From contig NC_090173.1 in NCBI RefSeq assembly GCF_024679245.1, positions 50,489,376 through 50,553,375 on the forward strand: a stretch of DNA of 64,000 nucleotides. The letters run 5' to 3'. This document shows, one piece after another, positions 35,621 through 49,320 of the stretch. The stretch's first letter is position 1. Each line of letters opens with the position of its first letter. The notes beneath the pieces are model-generated. The model saw only the letters and a program-made list of their open reading frames with translations, was not told the DNA's origin and ran no database searches. This DNA is from Pseudorasbora parva (Eukaryota > Chordata > Actinopteri > Cypriniformes > Gobionidae). Position numbers and translations under genes: made by a program.

Positions 35621-38600
35621 TTCCTTATGTGCCATAAAAATCAAGCCTATAAAAGGATTTTTTTTTTTTTTTTTTTTTTTTTGCAGTGATGCCATAGAAG
35701 ATCTATTTTGGGTTCCACAAAGAACCTTTCAGTAAACAGACATTTTTCTTTTAGTGTGAAGAACATTTTAATAATCCAAAGAGCCCTTTTCCACTATAAA
35801 AAACCTTTTGTGTAATGGGAAGATTTAATTAATGTTAAAGTTTTTTTTAATGGAATCACATATTCCAATAAAGAACCTTAATTTTTCTCATTATTTTCTT
35901 AGACACTTGCATTTTAGAGAGGCATACAAATATTTGTTGGAACAATTATTTTTGTAAATATTATATTTTAACATCATTTAATAGTGTAATATACATACTT
36001 GATAATACAGAAATTAATTTATCACCTAATGTTTTTGGAAATACTGTATATTTTGTATGGTAATTTTTTATACTGAGTAATAATAATAATAATACATTTA
36101 TTTGTAACACTTTACATTAAACTAAATCTCAAAGTGCTAAATAAATAAATGTAGCCTACTTATTAAAAACTATAATATTAACAACAGTTATATAAATCCC
36201 TTTGAATTGTATTTAATTTGAATAGTACTTAACACAAATAGAACTCAAAATATGAGTTATAATCTGCATCCATTCTGAGACGTCTGTAGTTTCAACTCAT
36301 TTCTCATTCAGAAATGGAATAGGAATATGAAAAGGCACTCTAAAATCTTAATGGTAAACCCCACTGTCAGTCAGACTCTAGAATGCATGCTATAATCAAT
36401 ACTGGTAATTTATTAAAAACCATACAGTATCTAAAATTTCTATCTTGGAGTGAGAAATAAGAACACAGTTCTGAAGACGTGAAGCGAGAGACCATGATAA
36501 TGTATTATTTCAAACATTGAAGGTTATAACAGATTTCACTCCGTACCTCAGAGACCAAAGCCTTTGCTGCAGTTCTCTTATGATCTTAATCCTAACTCTG
36601 CCTTTTTGAATATTACACCTGTTGATTATTATATTTCCGATGCTAGACTCTGCAGAATCAGAGATTGAACCACTACCAATGTCCCCTGACTGTAAAGTGC
36701 CAGCAAACAGCCGGTGCATTTCAATGTTCTCACAGACTCCGTAAGAGAGCTGTTGTGTTATAGATTTTGGTCAGAGCTCCATGTCTGAAACACTTTACAG
36801 TTAAATTGAGGAAGGTCAAGCAGTCTCGCTGTCTCGGTGATGCACATTGTGTTCTGTACAGATGAGTCCCATTAGAGGTAATGACACAACCATTCAAGAA
36901 GGACGGGGATCCAGAATCTGCTTCTGGTGAGTGATAAGGACACATTAAGAGGCATTTGAAATAGAAATGACAAATGATAGATGAAATTTAATAGGCTGGT
37001 TAGGTGCCTGAAAGAGGGGCCACCACCACGAACGTCGGGAACAAAAGAAGTAAAAAAAAAATGTCCAATGCACTTTGTATTTTAATTCCTGCAGCAATGG
37101 CCACTCTTAAATCTGCTGATATTATTCAACAGCTTTTAATTGCTGAATTTTAAGTAGTTTATCCACATTTAAAATGCAATGAATTGTATAATTAAAATAG
37201 CTTAGAATGTAAATCAGTGGGCTGGAAAAGGCAGTAGGTAATTAAACAGTTTTCCTAGTGGAATAAAGTCCAATTGTCTCAGAAAAAAAGAAATAAATAA
37301 AGCAAAGCGAAGAAAAATATGTTGAACAGGAAGAAAACATGTTTTGGTGTGATTCTTGGTGCATAATTTGAGTCAGTAAAATAGCTTGCATATGCAAGTA
37401 TGGTTATCTGGTGAAATCATCATCCCATCATTATTGTAATAATTTTTAAAGATGCACGCAATTGTTTCCTCATTAAAAAGTCCCTACGGAAATGAATGGG
37501 AAACTTTTGAAGACAATCATATCAGTAACTAATAAAAGCCACATGCACGGATCCCGTCTCTCAAGGGGGGCTTTCATGTGGCTCTAGCCCTGCTCTATAT
37601 GAGATCGCGTGACCAGCCCAAAACTGTTAGTTTGTTCTCTGCAACCCGTTTGATTCGTTCTCATATAGCAAACGTCACACCACAGCATTACTCACAATCA
37701 ATTTCTCAAGTGCTGTACTGTTTACACGTCGATGGAGTGTTTCGAGCCTCATGTAGTTTCCTCCGAGAACATGGGCTGCTTTGTGGTCTAAAGTTGCAAT
37801 TAAGATTCAGCAGATGGAAGCCTCACAATTAGATGGGAGTGGTAATCAATTTCTGCCATTTACTAAGGACTGGGATGCTGCCATGGAGAGAAAAGCCTGC
37901 GTTTCGAGCAAGAACCGTAACGTGATATCAAATCTGCTCCACTTCAGTATGCATAGCTGTGCATGTGCACCATCTCCGAGTGCTCTCGTACCGTAAAGAC
38001 CTGCACGAAATGCATTACCACACAAAAGATGCAGCTATCTGAAGCGACATTGCACTTCTTCTTTTTTTACCATGTTTATTAGAATAGCCATTTAAATGCT
38101 TATTATCAAACCATAACATCATATGCTTTTGTGTTCATTGCTGTGCATTCAGCATATTGATTTCCAATTACACCATTTGCTGGATGAGTATTGCCAGAGT
38201 AAAGGGCCGTCATGTTATCCGAGGCACATATGGCGTGTGAATTGTGCATGCGGGACCTGTGTGTGTCCACTGGTGATGAGCAGATGTTTATGCTGATGAG
38301 AAGGGCTTTGGGAATCTGGCTATAGCTCTGCTCTAGATGAGATGAGATTGGCATGGCTTTCTCATCCTTCCACTCACGGCTCCTGCAGGCCACTTGATGC
38401 CGCGGACAAGAGCATGCCGGCATTGAGCGCCGCAGCAGCGCGAGTGAGGGCGTGCGAGATGAATGGCCGCCCACCGAGGAGTTGGTTTTCACCTTGAACA
38501 TCTCATCACTCTTCCTGACTAATCCTCTGCACTGCTTCACTCAGGAAGAGCCAGGTGGCGCTTATTCAGTGACACATGGGAACACGGGATATGTCGAGAG

Positions 38601-38922
38601 TTGACCGTGCACACATCACCCGCCATGGTTTTAACGGGCCTCTGCGTGCTCCTGTGGTGTCACACCAGACCTGAAGAGGCGTCAAAAACCATGACAGCTT
38701 TTATGCAGTTTCTGACCAATCCAACTCTGGCAAATATTGCCATCCTCCATTTTGTCTGATTGTAACAACTGTACCTTTGTTTTTGCATTTGAAACCTAGG
38801 CTTCTGAAACGGCTTCTCTCCAGTGTGTATCCTCACGTGTTTCGTACGGTGTGATGATCACATTAAACTCTTTCCAAGCGTTAATGCAGATGCCATGTGA
38901 ATGCACTTTTACATGTCAAAAC
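35621..38922. other. Mostly unique intergenic sequence
   Basis: Apart from a poly-T run (35660-35682) and AAT repeats near 36080-36093, no TE is recognised. 36500-36950 and 37480-38560 have mixed composition and little decay, so they are candidates for conserved non-coding DNA. A 144-codon minus-strand ORF (38106-38540) matches no family I know. Confidence 0.35.
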
Positions 38923-39439
38923 CAAGCAGCAACCTCCTGCGATCTCTCTTGAAGCCAATACGAAAGTAATGTACACTGCAATTCCTCAACTGGCCACTAC
39001 AGGCTCCAGAAGGGAGCAGAATCTCATTGAGCTCATGTTAAAATTCCCAACTTAACAGTAGAAAAAAACACGTTTACAGCCTGGTGCAAATTGTAGTTTT
39101 TGCCTATACGGCTGATTTTGACCTTCATGAAAACTGTGAGGGGAGTACATTTTTTTATAACTCATTCGTTTACGTTAAATAAAGCCTTAAAGTTCTGCGT
39201 AATTAAGGGCGTGGTCACTTTGAGTGACAGGTGGATAGCCATTTATCCGCTGTCTATAGTCATCGCGTCACCTCAGCTCCGCCCACATCCGCCTTTTTGC
39301 CCATTTTCTGTTATCCGGGAGTGACATGCGATGATGCGCTCTCAAGATGGCGACGCCCAGCTTGCCCCTACTTTAGGCTTATCGGAATCCTATGGGTGAC
39401 GTCACGGACACTACTTCCATATTTTTTTACAATCTATGG
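38923..39439. repeat. Dispersed repeat pair, copy 2
   Basis: Second copy of the 33841-34341 sequence: ctcctgcgatctctcttgaa, aggctccagaagggagcaga, tttttttacaatctatgg. It carries a longer gtcactttgagtgacaggtg segment that is missing in copy 1. Confidence 0.85.
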
Positions 39440-42148
39440 TCAAAACAAACATTTTAAAGTATAGTTATCAAGTAAAATCATAATCCCATCATTATTGAAA
39501 TAATTTTAAAGATGCACACAATTGTTTCCTCATTAATCAAAGTCATTATATGATATTTTACAACGTAACTCTTTGGACAATGTGTGTGTGTATTTGGATA
39601 CACTTTTGAAAATGTTATAATTTTGATGTAAATAATGAATAGGAGGAATAGACGGAAATGGAATGTAATGGAAATGGAACATTATATAAGGTGAAAAAGT
39701 ATATTAGGAAAATACTAATACTGTAAAACAATGTTTAAGGAAGTAAAATATTTAACAACTATATATATTTTTGGATAAATCTAATAAATTAGGGGTGAAA
39801 GCAGTAAAAGGACATCCTCTCCCTAATTAATACAGAATTTCTGCCAACTACACTTCTAAACTTAACTTTTTCCCCATTATTTTTTTTTTTTTTTTTTTTT
39901 TTTTTTGCAGTGCCAGCATATTTGATTTTCAACTTTCATGGCCCCCAGATTATTATAGCTACATTTCCATCGAAATTTCCCTGAATAACCCAAACCTGCT
40001 GCTGTCTGTGTTTCTATCATGGTCTAAAGTACCAGTCTGGTAACGTAGGACTGTACGCGACTTTCCAGTTCCCGCTGGCTTTTGTCCTCCGCATTTAAGC
40101 TTAATAAAGCCTGAACCTCGATGCAGTCCATTGGCCGTTTTTTTTTTTAAACTCCATTGTTGATTCGGAAAGCAAACTGCACGCACTGCTACAAACATTT
40201 AAAAATGGTGGTTGAAATAAAAAGTTGCATTGAGTCAGCCAATCGAAATGCTGCATGAACTCAACCAATCAGCATGTTCAGCACCCAAGTCCCACCCCTG
40301 AAAGTTCCTGAACTTTAAATAAAATACTACCTTGCGAGCAGGGACTTTCTGAGGGGGAAATTTGTCCCCGGAACTTCATTTAGGTGTAGCTTGAGTCCAT
40401 CAAAACCCCCAAAGCTTTAAAGCCATTTCTTCTTCCTGGGTTCGACGTTTCATTCGGTAACAGTTTTGATTTAAATGCAGTTTAATGTTTGATGATCACT
40501 ATTTTCACATGATCGTTGATGATCATTATTTTACATGTGCATAAACAATGCTTCTATCACTTGTTTCTGTTTCTTCTTCTCCTGTGCTTTGATCTGGAGA
40601 TTCTGTACTATTTCAGAAGATGCGTAAAACGTATAACAGTGAGCACATGGAAAATTCTGTCAATGGAGGGGAAAGAGTTAACAGAATATTCTTTTTCAGC
40701 AAAGCAAGCTGAGTAGATGTTGTTAAACCCAGTGAGGATTGTGTTTTTACTTCGTTTTGGACTTTCTTAAAAATCCAAAATTAAATCAGGAACTGGCCTG
40801 AGATGAACAAAAACACACATCACTACATGATCACCAAGACTCAGTGTGCGGAGAAAGTGTGCAAACTGGCCACGCCTCCAACCTCTTACACATTCTTACT
40901 GAGAGAAAAATGTCTTTTTTTTTCTCCTCACATGCTTTAACGTCTGTTCAATTTTCTCATTCCTTCATCTTTTTTGAATCTGCATTCAATCAGGAGAGAT
41001 AAAGTTAAGACGGGAATGCACATAGTCAAAGCTTTAATGGTGACTGTAAAAATGGCGCCTAAAAAAACTGCCTGGAACCATCATTGGTATTCCAGAAGGG
41101 CTGAAAATGGTTTTCTGCAGTCCATCTCTGGTGGTCTCTCGATTTTGTAATATTTTTTTCGCCCTTTTCTATTCTTCATTCAATCAGTTTGAGAGCAGGA
41201 GAGGCGCGGAGGAAGTGTGCTTAAAAGGAAATCCTCTCTGCTTTGTGGCAGAAGTCACAGTCTCAGGCTGGCTGACGGAATGACAGGACAAAGCAGATAT
41301 CCAGAGCGTGTCCCTTACCACGCCAATTGCAGCAACTTCGCGGCGCTCCGTGTCATCGCATTTGCGAGTGCAGCGTGGTGTGACAGTAGAAAGATGAGTG
41401 TCTGCAGTGTCTACCTTTTTTTCCCCAATCATATAGTAGATAGGGTGAATACAAAGCTCTGCAGAGTCTGAAATCCAGGCAGAGTGAAACTGCTGAATGT
41501 GAGCTTGGGAGAGGCAAAGGTAATGTTTTCCCCCAAAAAACTCTGAGGGTAACTTATCTCAGCCACCAAAATTGATAGAACCTAGACCGGCCCCCACCGC
41601 TGCATGCATGGGCGGCAGCGATTTCTTCTAAAGTTGTCTAAACTCAGCAAGACTTTATTACAATGAGCAGCAGGCGTACATCTGGTCTTGAAGGCCAGTC
41701 TGTGTGAACTGCAGTGTGTGCTGATACACTTTTTGGCAGGGCACTTTGGGTCTGAGCAAGTGTGGAGTGCTGATAACAGGCAAAGTAGCTGCCAATCGGA
41801 GATTGCACGATTAATCCAGATGAAAAGAGAACTGTGGATGCTAGTGGACGACGTAGAGCGGGGCCTCAATCAGCTGGAGGCGATAGTTTAAGCCACTCTC
41901 AACTGTTGGGATGAGATAGCGACAGCAGTGATAAACAATGCTACATTGTAATAACTAAATAATATAAAAATAAAATAAAATGCGAGAAAGCAAATGTTCC
42001 GCTGGTTTGACCAGGCTAGCTTAGCTTGTTAGCTTCCCATTAGCGCCCCACATTTTCCTATGTGGTTAATTTTGTATATTACTGGGTCTAGGCAGTTGTT
42101 GGTAATGTTGTTACATTTCAATGTTTTGTAGATCTTGTGTTGTGAACA
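39440..42148. other. Intergenic: poly-T tract and unassigned sequence
   Basis: A poly-T run at 39880-39906. 39950-40410 (gttcccgctggcttttgtcc, agggactttctgagggggaa) looks like decayed fish repeat. 41180-41900 holds ORFs of 67-95 codons without known homology. Nothing firmer. Confidence 0.35.
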
Positions 42149-44605
42149 GTGACGATGTGCCAAGCAAGCAAGATGGAAGCCATAAAACAAAATGTAATTT
42201 CAAGTTTATATCATTTATATCGCGGCTCTGGCATAAACTTGGACAAGGATTGTTCTCTATTTTCTAATAAAATACAGCAAATTGTTAATCAATTTACATT
42301 GAAAATTAGATTACGAGCTAAAAAAAAATGTCCTTCCATGATTAAATGAATCTGTTCTGAAATTGATGAAAGAACAAGATCATTCCCTGAAGCTGGCTGT
42401 AAAATCGGGATATAATAGGCATCAATTTATCTCTTTAAGAAATAGAGTGGTGAGAGAAATAAGGACATCTAAAGCTGACTTTTTTATTACTGCTTTGAAA
42501 AGTGCACGTGGAAATTCTAAAATAACCTGGCGTTATATAAAAAAACTGACAGGTGAGTCCCACAAAAATAAGACAAAACAAATGCAAATTGAATTAAATA
42601 GAGACATTTTAACAGAATCCATGGTATTAGCTGATGCCTTTAACTACTATTTTTTTTAAATCAGTAGCAGAAATATCTAAGAACTTAATAATAATTAAAA
42701 AAAAGAACACTTAGTGTCGAGCCGGATCCACGAGCCGGATCTCACGAAAATGCGTATAAATAGTACGAGTTTGCAATCTCGTGGAATGTTTACGCCAAAA
42801 TGAGTTTTGGCGTGCGTATGGCGTGCATATGATACGCACTTTATGGCGTATTGTATTTATGGCGCTAAACTCATTTTAGCGATTCCACGAGATTGCAAAC
42901 TCGTACTATTTATACGCATGACCATGAGATCGTGTTGGCAACACAGTCTTTCTTCATAGCAAACATCACTGAGACTAAAGTCATTGATATAATTAAAACA
43001 TTAAGGCCAGGGATGTATTTGGTATGGACACAAACATGCTTAAAGTTTTAGGATCGGCTTTGGCTACTCCTATTGCTTCTATTATTAATCTATCTATTTC
43101 CAGTGGTCACTTTCCAAAGGCCTGGAAATCTGCTATTGTTATGCCAGTTTTTAAGTCTGGTCTATCTACTTCAATGAATAACTATCGACCAATAAGCATT
43201 CTTCCGGCCATTTGCTGAAAAATGGGCTGAGCAGCTTGTCCAGTCCCCCTCTTTTCACGCAATGCAGTTTGGTTTTAGATCCAAACTCTCCACTGAAACG
43301 GCTATGTGCCTTTTTATTGAGAAAATACCATTTTCTCTTGATCAGGGGGGAGTAGTAGGGGTGGTATTCTTGGATTTCAAGAAAGCCTTTGATAGAGTGA
43401 ACCACTCAGTTCTACTTAACAAGCTTCCACAATTTAAATTTTCTTGTGACACTGTTTGCTGGTTTGAATCCTATCTGCATGATCGTACACAATCTGTACT
43501 AATTAACAACTGCAATTCTGAGTCGCTTAGGCTACCTACCGATGCTCCTCATGGCTCAATATTAGGGCCCCTCTTATTTAGCCTTTATATCAATGACTTG
43601 CCTAATGTTTGCTCTGAAGTAGAATGTTTAATGTATGCGGATGACACCGTTCTATTTGTTCAAAGACATTGTTGCTGATAAACTTACTAAAGCAATGACT
43701 CGTGTTACACCTTGGCTGCAGGAGAACTGCCTGCAGCTAAATATTTCGAAAACTGTAGGTCTGTTTCTCAGTAAAACCAATAGAGCTTAATTTAATCCTG
43801 ACATAATAGTTGCTGGAGAAAAATTACGAATCGTAAATCAATATAAATATCTTGGCTTAGTAATAGATTCACATCTCTCCTTTAAAGCCCATATTGAAAA
43901 ATTATGTAAAATAATCAAGTTTAATCTTGCAAATTTCCGCTCAATTCGAAATGACATGTCAACCGAAGCTGCACTCATTTTTTTACATTCCATGATTTTC
44001 AGTCACCTCAACTACTGCTTTACAAGTTGGTCTCAAGCAAGTCAGGGCGCAAAAAGACCTTTGGAAACATTATACAAACAAGCCAATAAAATCATGGACA
44101 AAAAACCAAGGCACTATCATCACTGTGCAATTTTTTTAAATTAAAAACACAGCCTTTTAAACTGGAACAGTATTCATAAGTTTTTAAATTTGAATCTCAT
44201 ATACAAAGTGACACATGATTTGGCACCAGCTCCTCTGGCTGAGTTCATCAGCCAAAGAAACAGTTCTGAGCACGTTACTCGAGGCTCGAGACATTAAAAG
44301 TTGAGCCTATTGAGCTGTACTATATATTAGATACACTATAGCCATTTTTGAAAATGTGTTTTTTGTGTGTCTGATTATTGTAACCGGTACAATGTACCTT
44401 TAGTTATTTTACAGTGTCATTTATATTGTAGTCAATTTGCCGTAGACTTGTAAATGTATATTTTTGTTCGTATTTTAATGCTTTTTTTTACATCTTGGCC
44501 AGGGGACTACAGATGAAATAGCCTTTGGCTAATTCTGGCTTTTTTAACCATGTTTGTTCATGTGTTTTATGAAATTGCACTGTCCCCTTTTAAATAAACA
44601 ATTAA
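42149..44605 (+). pseudogene. Non-LTR retrotransposon (LINE) reverse transcriptase, 5'-truncated and frameshifted
   Basis: The plus strand reads across five frame segments. 42363-42659 is the pre-RT linker (VREIRTSKADFF, WRYIKKLTG). 43024-43218 has FPKAWKSAIVMPVFKSG and NNYRPISILP. 43262-43678 has QFGFRSKLSTETAM, VVFLDFKKAFDRVNHS (motif A), a PHGSILGPLLFSLYINDLP segment (motif B, normally PQG) and MYADDTVLFV (motif C). The thumb follows with YKYLGLVIDSHLSFKAHI and FSHLNYCFTSW. The 3' tail reads ttttaaataaacaattaaatc. The endonuclease is absent. The clade is L2/Jockey-like by motif style, but I am not certain. A hairpin element interrupts it at 42712-42945. Confidence 0.88.
42712..42945. mobile_element. 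Hairpin MITE nested in the LINE
   Basis: A 37-bp perfect inverted pair: tgcgtataaatagtacgagt at 42751 (continuing to ctcgtggaat) and attccacgagattgcaaact at 42882 (continuing to tatacgca). Pairing extends inward imperfectly through aaaatgagtt / aactcatttt. LINE coding similarity stops before it and resumes directly after it. No clear target duplication; aacac on both sides is only suggestive. Confidence 0.82.
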
Positions 44606-44609
44606 ATCA

Positions 44610-45370
44610 AAATCGAATATCTCACAATTTTGAATTTTTTCCCCGCATGTCAGAGTTTATATTCCACAATTCTAATAGGAAATATCAGAAGTGAAAGTTA
44701 TAAACTCAATATTCTTTTTCCCCTCAGAACTGTGGGTTTATATCCACAGTTATGACCATTTCCCCCTCAAAATTGTGATCTCGCAATTGCATGAAAAAGT
44801 CAGAATTGTTTTTTATAAAACGTTGTAGGTTTAAATATTATTTAATGCTGTAACTGAAAAGCTATTATGCCCATATGAACTGCAGATGTGAATATTATGA
44901 AGATCTGTAATCCATGCTTTAATGGTAGACTAATCATGGCAGGTTTCATCAGTCCACTCTGTGGCTTGCAACCATAAATGTCTGCGTTTAGCTTCACAGA
45001 GCGTCTTCAAAGACTGTATTCTATAAATATGAAGACCGTCTTTTTGGATTCTGATTCTGACATCCAAAGGCACAAGATATTTTTTTTCTCTTATTCTGCA
45101 GATTTTCCTCCAATTGTTACCACTGTTTTCCTGCCACCACAATGTGTGCGCAGCTGCAAATTACATAACCGTGACCGTGTCTCCAAATTGGTCTATTTTA
45201 AAATATACTTTAGTTTACTTTTGTATGACTTTGGTTGTTTTACCACCTCTTGATGTCGAAGGCAAAACCAGTTGACAACCACTGGCTCTATACAAGCATT
45301 AATATACATAATTATAATATTTTTCTCAATAACCCCCTGCAGCACAGCGTTGCCCTCAGGCAACGGAAAG
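44610..45370. other. AT-rich degenerate repeat and unassigned sequence
   Basis: 44620-44830 has loosely repeated agaattgtgatctcgcaatt / gagtttata units, a decayed short-period repeat. The rest is unassigned, including a 91-codon ORF without homology. Confidence 0.45.
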
Positions 45371-45377
45371 TTTTAGT

Positions 45378-46075
45378 TCAAAAGGATTAGTTCACTTCAA
45401 AATGAACATTTCCTGATCACTTACTAACCCCCATCTCATCCAAGATATTCATCTTTCTTCAGTCGAAAAGAAATTACGTTTTTTTGAGCAAAACATTCCT
45501 GGATGTTTCTCCACATAATAGATTTCAACAGCAATGGGCTGAAGGCCCAAAGGCTCTACACGATCCCAGACGAGGAATAGGGTCTTATCTACTTCAAGAA
45601 AAAAATAAAAATGTATATACTTTTTAACAACATATGCTTGTCTTCTGTGTCTTCACGGCGTGCTACATCCTTACGTCGAAAAGGTCGCGGCTGTGACACA
45701 CGTGTAAGGACCGACCCAGTGTTAAAACCAACGTGCAAAGATTGAATCAGACAGCCTTTACAAAAATAAAGGTAAAACAACGTCAGACGATTTTAGAGTT
45801 TGAGGAGAACATGAGATGGAGTTTTTTTACTTCCACATACGTCACGGTCATGACCTTCACAATGTGAAGACGTCATACGCCGTGAAGAAGAACAACACCG
45901 AAGCTGCGCATTGGAGGTTAAAAAGTTTCAGAAAATGACAGATGGTTTGGCTAGATAAGACCATATTCCTCCGCTGGGGACGTGCAGAACCTCTGAAGCC
46001 CTTCGAAGGTCTTTTAAACTGCATTGATTTGGACCTGCATTGAATTACAATCCATTATGAGGAGAAAATGAGAAT
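45378..46075. mobile_element. DNA-repeat copy with one preserved end
   Basis: The left end ggattagttcacttcaaaat, then tcatccaagatattcatct, gatcccagacgaggaatagg, gtaaggaccgacccagtgtt and gacgtcatacgccgtgaaga, is a sequence type I recognise as abundant in cyprinid genomes. The expected inverse right end is missing after cctcaaac (about 46090). No transposase. Confidence 0.6.
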
Positions 46076-46574
46076 GTTTTCCTCAAACTGTTCAGTACAT
46101 GTCTCTTTAAATGACTGAAACAATTCAAATAGTCAAAAAATGATCAAAGAACAGCCCAAAAAGGTGTGGACCATTGAAAGATGGAACGTCCTTTTCTGAC
46201 ACATGGTCACAGGAGCACATGGTGTGAGAAGAAGCTTTAATAATCTTATTTTAAATGACATGAACTTTACTAAGTAAATATGTTTGTGGATGAAGGTATA
46301 GAGAAGCCTTTATGAAAGCTTTATAAGGTTTTTTTCATTTATTTTGCATGTTCAGAAAGTCCTTTTTTTTCTTCTTTTTGTTGCCTCGGGCCAATGTTGT
46401 GCCATATGGAGTACTTTCAAGGATGTTTTTGCTAAAACAATAAATATAGTTGCATTTATTTGTTGTTGTTGTTGTTGATTTCTTGACATTTTTGAAAAAG
46501 ATTTGTTGTTTTGTATTGCTCTCTGACCATTGTCTTTGGATATGTGAACTAATCATTTTCTCTATGATTCTGTA

Positions 46575-47148
46575 CACTGAAAACCCTAATAAGTTGATTG
46601 AACTCAATTGATTTGAGTAAACTCATTACCTCAATTGAATTGAGTAATGGAGTCTCCCAAAACTTGTATATTTAAGTTCACTTAACTTAGTGCTCACGTT
46701 CATTGTACTTAAATTGTTAAGTTAACCAAACTGGATTCAGTACATCAGTTCAGAAGTTCAGTACATCATGCTGGGTACAACCAATCAAAACTTCAGCATG
46801 CATTGCAGCATGAATAAATTATACATCTGAAATGTGACACATTTTCTTTGATTCTTACAATTTGCTTTTATTTTTGCTCTTTTTTCTGATGTTATTGTTG
46901 CTTGTTTTATGTTCAGAGTTGATCTGTTAATGGGATTTTTGTTTTGTTTTTGATTGTCACCATTGTAGAGATTCATACGCGGATTCTTGATGTCTGTGCA
47001 TGTCTAACTAATGCCGTAGATTTAAACATTTTGTGCACAAAAAATAAATAAAATAAAATTATATTTTTGAGTTTTTGGACTAAACTAGTAATGTTTAGTC
47101 AAGATTACTTGATTTGTTTAAGTAAAGACAACATTAGGGTTTACAGTG
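46575..47148. mobile_element. TA-flanked MITE (CACTGAAAACCCTAA...)
   Basis: Ends CACTGAAAACCCTAATAAG and TTAGGGTTTACAGTG are inverted, flanked by TA at 46573-46574 and 47149-47150. 574 bp. The interior shares gcatgcattgcagcatgaat and gattcttgatgtct with the palindrome at 21036-22415, linking the families. No ORF. Confidence 0.8.
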
Positions 47149-47150
47149 TA

Positions 47151-48034
47151 TAATTGTTGCACTCTTTTATTATTAATAAAATGTTTACAAATTTGTATCG
47201 TCTACAATCAAAATGTATGCAGTAAAGGGTTAATTTTAAAAGTCTCGTCTGATGAATCACATGAATGCGTGGTTAACATGCTTCAAAAAAGGTTGTGGGA
47301 CTACTTGTACTGGAATTTTAATTCACATCCCCGTCCACCCACTACCTGTTTTTCCCATCTGTACGGCAGTTCACGAAGCGCATCGTTTACTTGTACTAAA
47401 TGAGCTATGTCTGCAGCCTAATAAGATCTGACTTCTGTTGAGATAAAAGTTTAGAGTTTATGCAAATAAAGCTGGCAGGGACAGGCAGCGCATGAGACCA
47501 TAAAGCATCTGCAACCTTGTGTTTTCACAATATGTTCTTTTTTACTATCATCAGCTCCCTGTTACAGTTACAGCTCCCAGGTCCAATTAAAAGCTTCAAA
47601 ACAGAAATGAGAACTGAGTGAGTGACTAGTTTGAATGTTGTTCCCAGCTGGGTAGTGCTGGTGTAGTCTCATCTTGGGATGGCACGCCACCCACTGTCCA
47701 TTTACTGACAACCATAACACACACACAAATCTCTTCCAGGACCCCGACCTCGAAAAACTGATAACTTCAAATGCACTGGAGAAATCCTGTCCAATCAAAT
47801 CACTGATATTAAAATAAATCACAGGGGAAAAAATATATCAAAAGGGAAATCTATTAGATTTAATTTATGCCCTTCCATTTGTCCAGTCCCAACTTCCTTT
47901 TTCAACACACTGGGGGACAAAAATGTGCTCATTAGAATAATTCACAGAGATTTTAAAATTTTAAAAGGCTGGTACAATGAAAAGTTATGAAAAGAAAATT
48001 TGAAGTTTGGAAAATTTAGTTTTAAGCACTTAGT
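47151..48034. other. Intergenic, unassigned
   Basis: No TE ends or known proteins were seen; small ORFs at 47146-47403 and 47568-47822 are unsupported. Confidence 0.4.
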
Positions 48035-48910
48035 AGCAAGATTTATTTAAGGCCCACTGAAGTGCCTTGAAAAACGCGGTCATTCATTTGTTGACGTAAT
48101 TTCCACTGAAACAGGAAGACAGGGCAAAACATATTGTACAGCTCCTCCCCTTTTTAAAAAAAGCCAATAGCGTTTAGTTTATATCACAGCTCGGCCAGAG
48201 CCGTTGATAGTTTAAGCTCGGGCTGCACTTTCCTCCTAAACTCCTCCTATACTTTTTGGTCTGCACCGACTCGCTCATATGATCCGCTCTGTGCTAGGAC
48301 AAGACTTAATTCGCCCCCGATGGAAAGCATATTTACACTGTCTGAATCGTTTGAACCTTACTGTCTGAACCCTATCCCCTGTATAGTGCACTATGTGCCA
48401 TTCACCCAAGTAAAAAATAATAAATATGTGAACAAGTGATTCGTGAACCGCAGCTTCAATGGCTGCATCTGAAAACCTAGGCAGCTGACTCGTTGCCTCG
48501 TTCTCGCTAGAAATTACATCAGAAGTGGAAAATGTTGGTAAAATTTTTTACTTTTACACACAAACTCACCCTAAAAAGCAACTTTCTGACTCCATCTTTT
48601 CCTCCCCAGCTCAACTGTCACTGAATGGAAAACACAGGATTGTGGGATATCAAAGGCAGCGAAGGATACATGTACGCTGTCTTCAAAACTCGATCAGATG
48701 AAGGTCTCTCAGGAGACACGAAGTGAAGCTAATAATAGATTCGGACATGCCTTCCTACCTTGAAATGTGTCCTCCGAAGGAAGGATTTTACAGGTTTCGG
48801 ATGCAGCCAGTGTCTATTTATAGTGTAAGGGGGTGGGGCTTCAGATTCTACAGCATTTGATTGGACAGAAAATCTAATAATGTATAACCATTTTTACATT
48901 GTCCCCTGTA
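48035..48910. repeat. Dispersed fish repeat with a nested element
   Basis: aagtgccttgaaaaacgcgg, gacgtaatttccactgaaac, cagctcggccagagccgttg on the left and gggtggggcttcagattcta on the right belong to a repeat I recognise as common in cyprinids. It is split by the element at 48464-48812. Confidence 0.55.
48464..48812. mobile_element. Small TIR element (TGGCTGCATCTGAAAACCT)
   Basis: Left end tggctgcatctgaaaacct, right end aggtttcggatgcagcca. The interior (cagctcaactgtcactgaat, cacaggattgtgggatatca, aaggatacatgtacgctgtc) matches 59700-60125 closely. No clear target duplication. Confidence 0.75.
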
Positions 48911-48986
48911 CAAGCATTCACAAAGAATTGTTGGCCGGAATGTCTCTTTCTAAAGTAGCTAAAATGTTTAAATAAGTTTGTTACAA

Positions 48987-49012
48987 TGAAACAACAACAA
49001 CAACAACAACAA
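48987..49012. repeat. (CAA)n microsatellite
   Basis: Short run of about eight CAA units. Confidence 0.85.
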
Positions 49013-49137
49013 AAAACATCTGGCACTATGAGACTTTTGGGTGTAGTGGTGGTCTAGGTGGGGGGCCAATTTTGCCATGCTGTTCACCTGAAGAATTTGG
49101 CAAGTGAAAGTGTTCACCAAGTGAAATTGATGTTAAC

Positions 49138-49320
49138 CTGCTCCAGCACACCTGCCTGGAATCTAGTAATTCTGCTACCTGCTAGTAATCTAGTAATTCT
49201 AAGTAATCCTGGAGTCCTTGAACGGCTAGTTCAGGTGTGTTCAATTAGGGTCGGAGCTAAACTCTGCAGGATACTGAACCTCCAGGTGCAGGATTGGACA
49301 CCCCAGGTCCAGGCAGGTCC
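49138..49320. repeat. Dispersed repeat ('ggttcaggtgtgttcaattagg' family)
   Basis: cacctgcctggaatctagta, tagttcaggtgtgttcaatt and gagctaaactctgcaggata are recognised from an abundant cyprinid repeat. It includes a local duplication of ctagtaattct. The following ccaggtccaggcaggtccaggcc is a short local repeat. Confidence 0.6.
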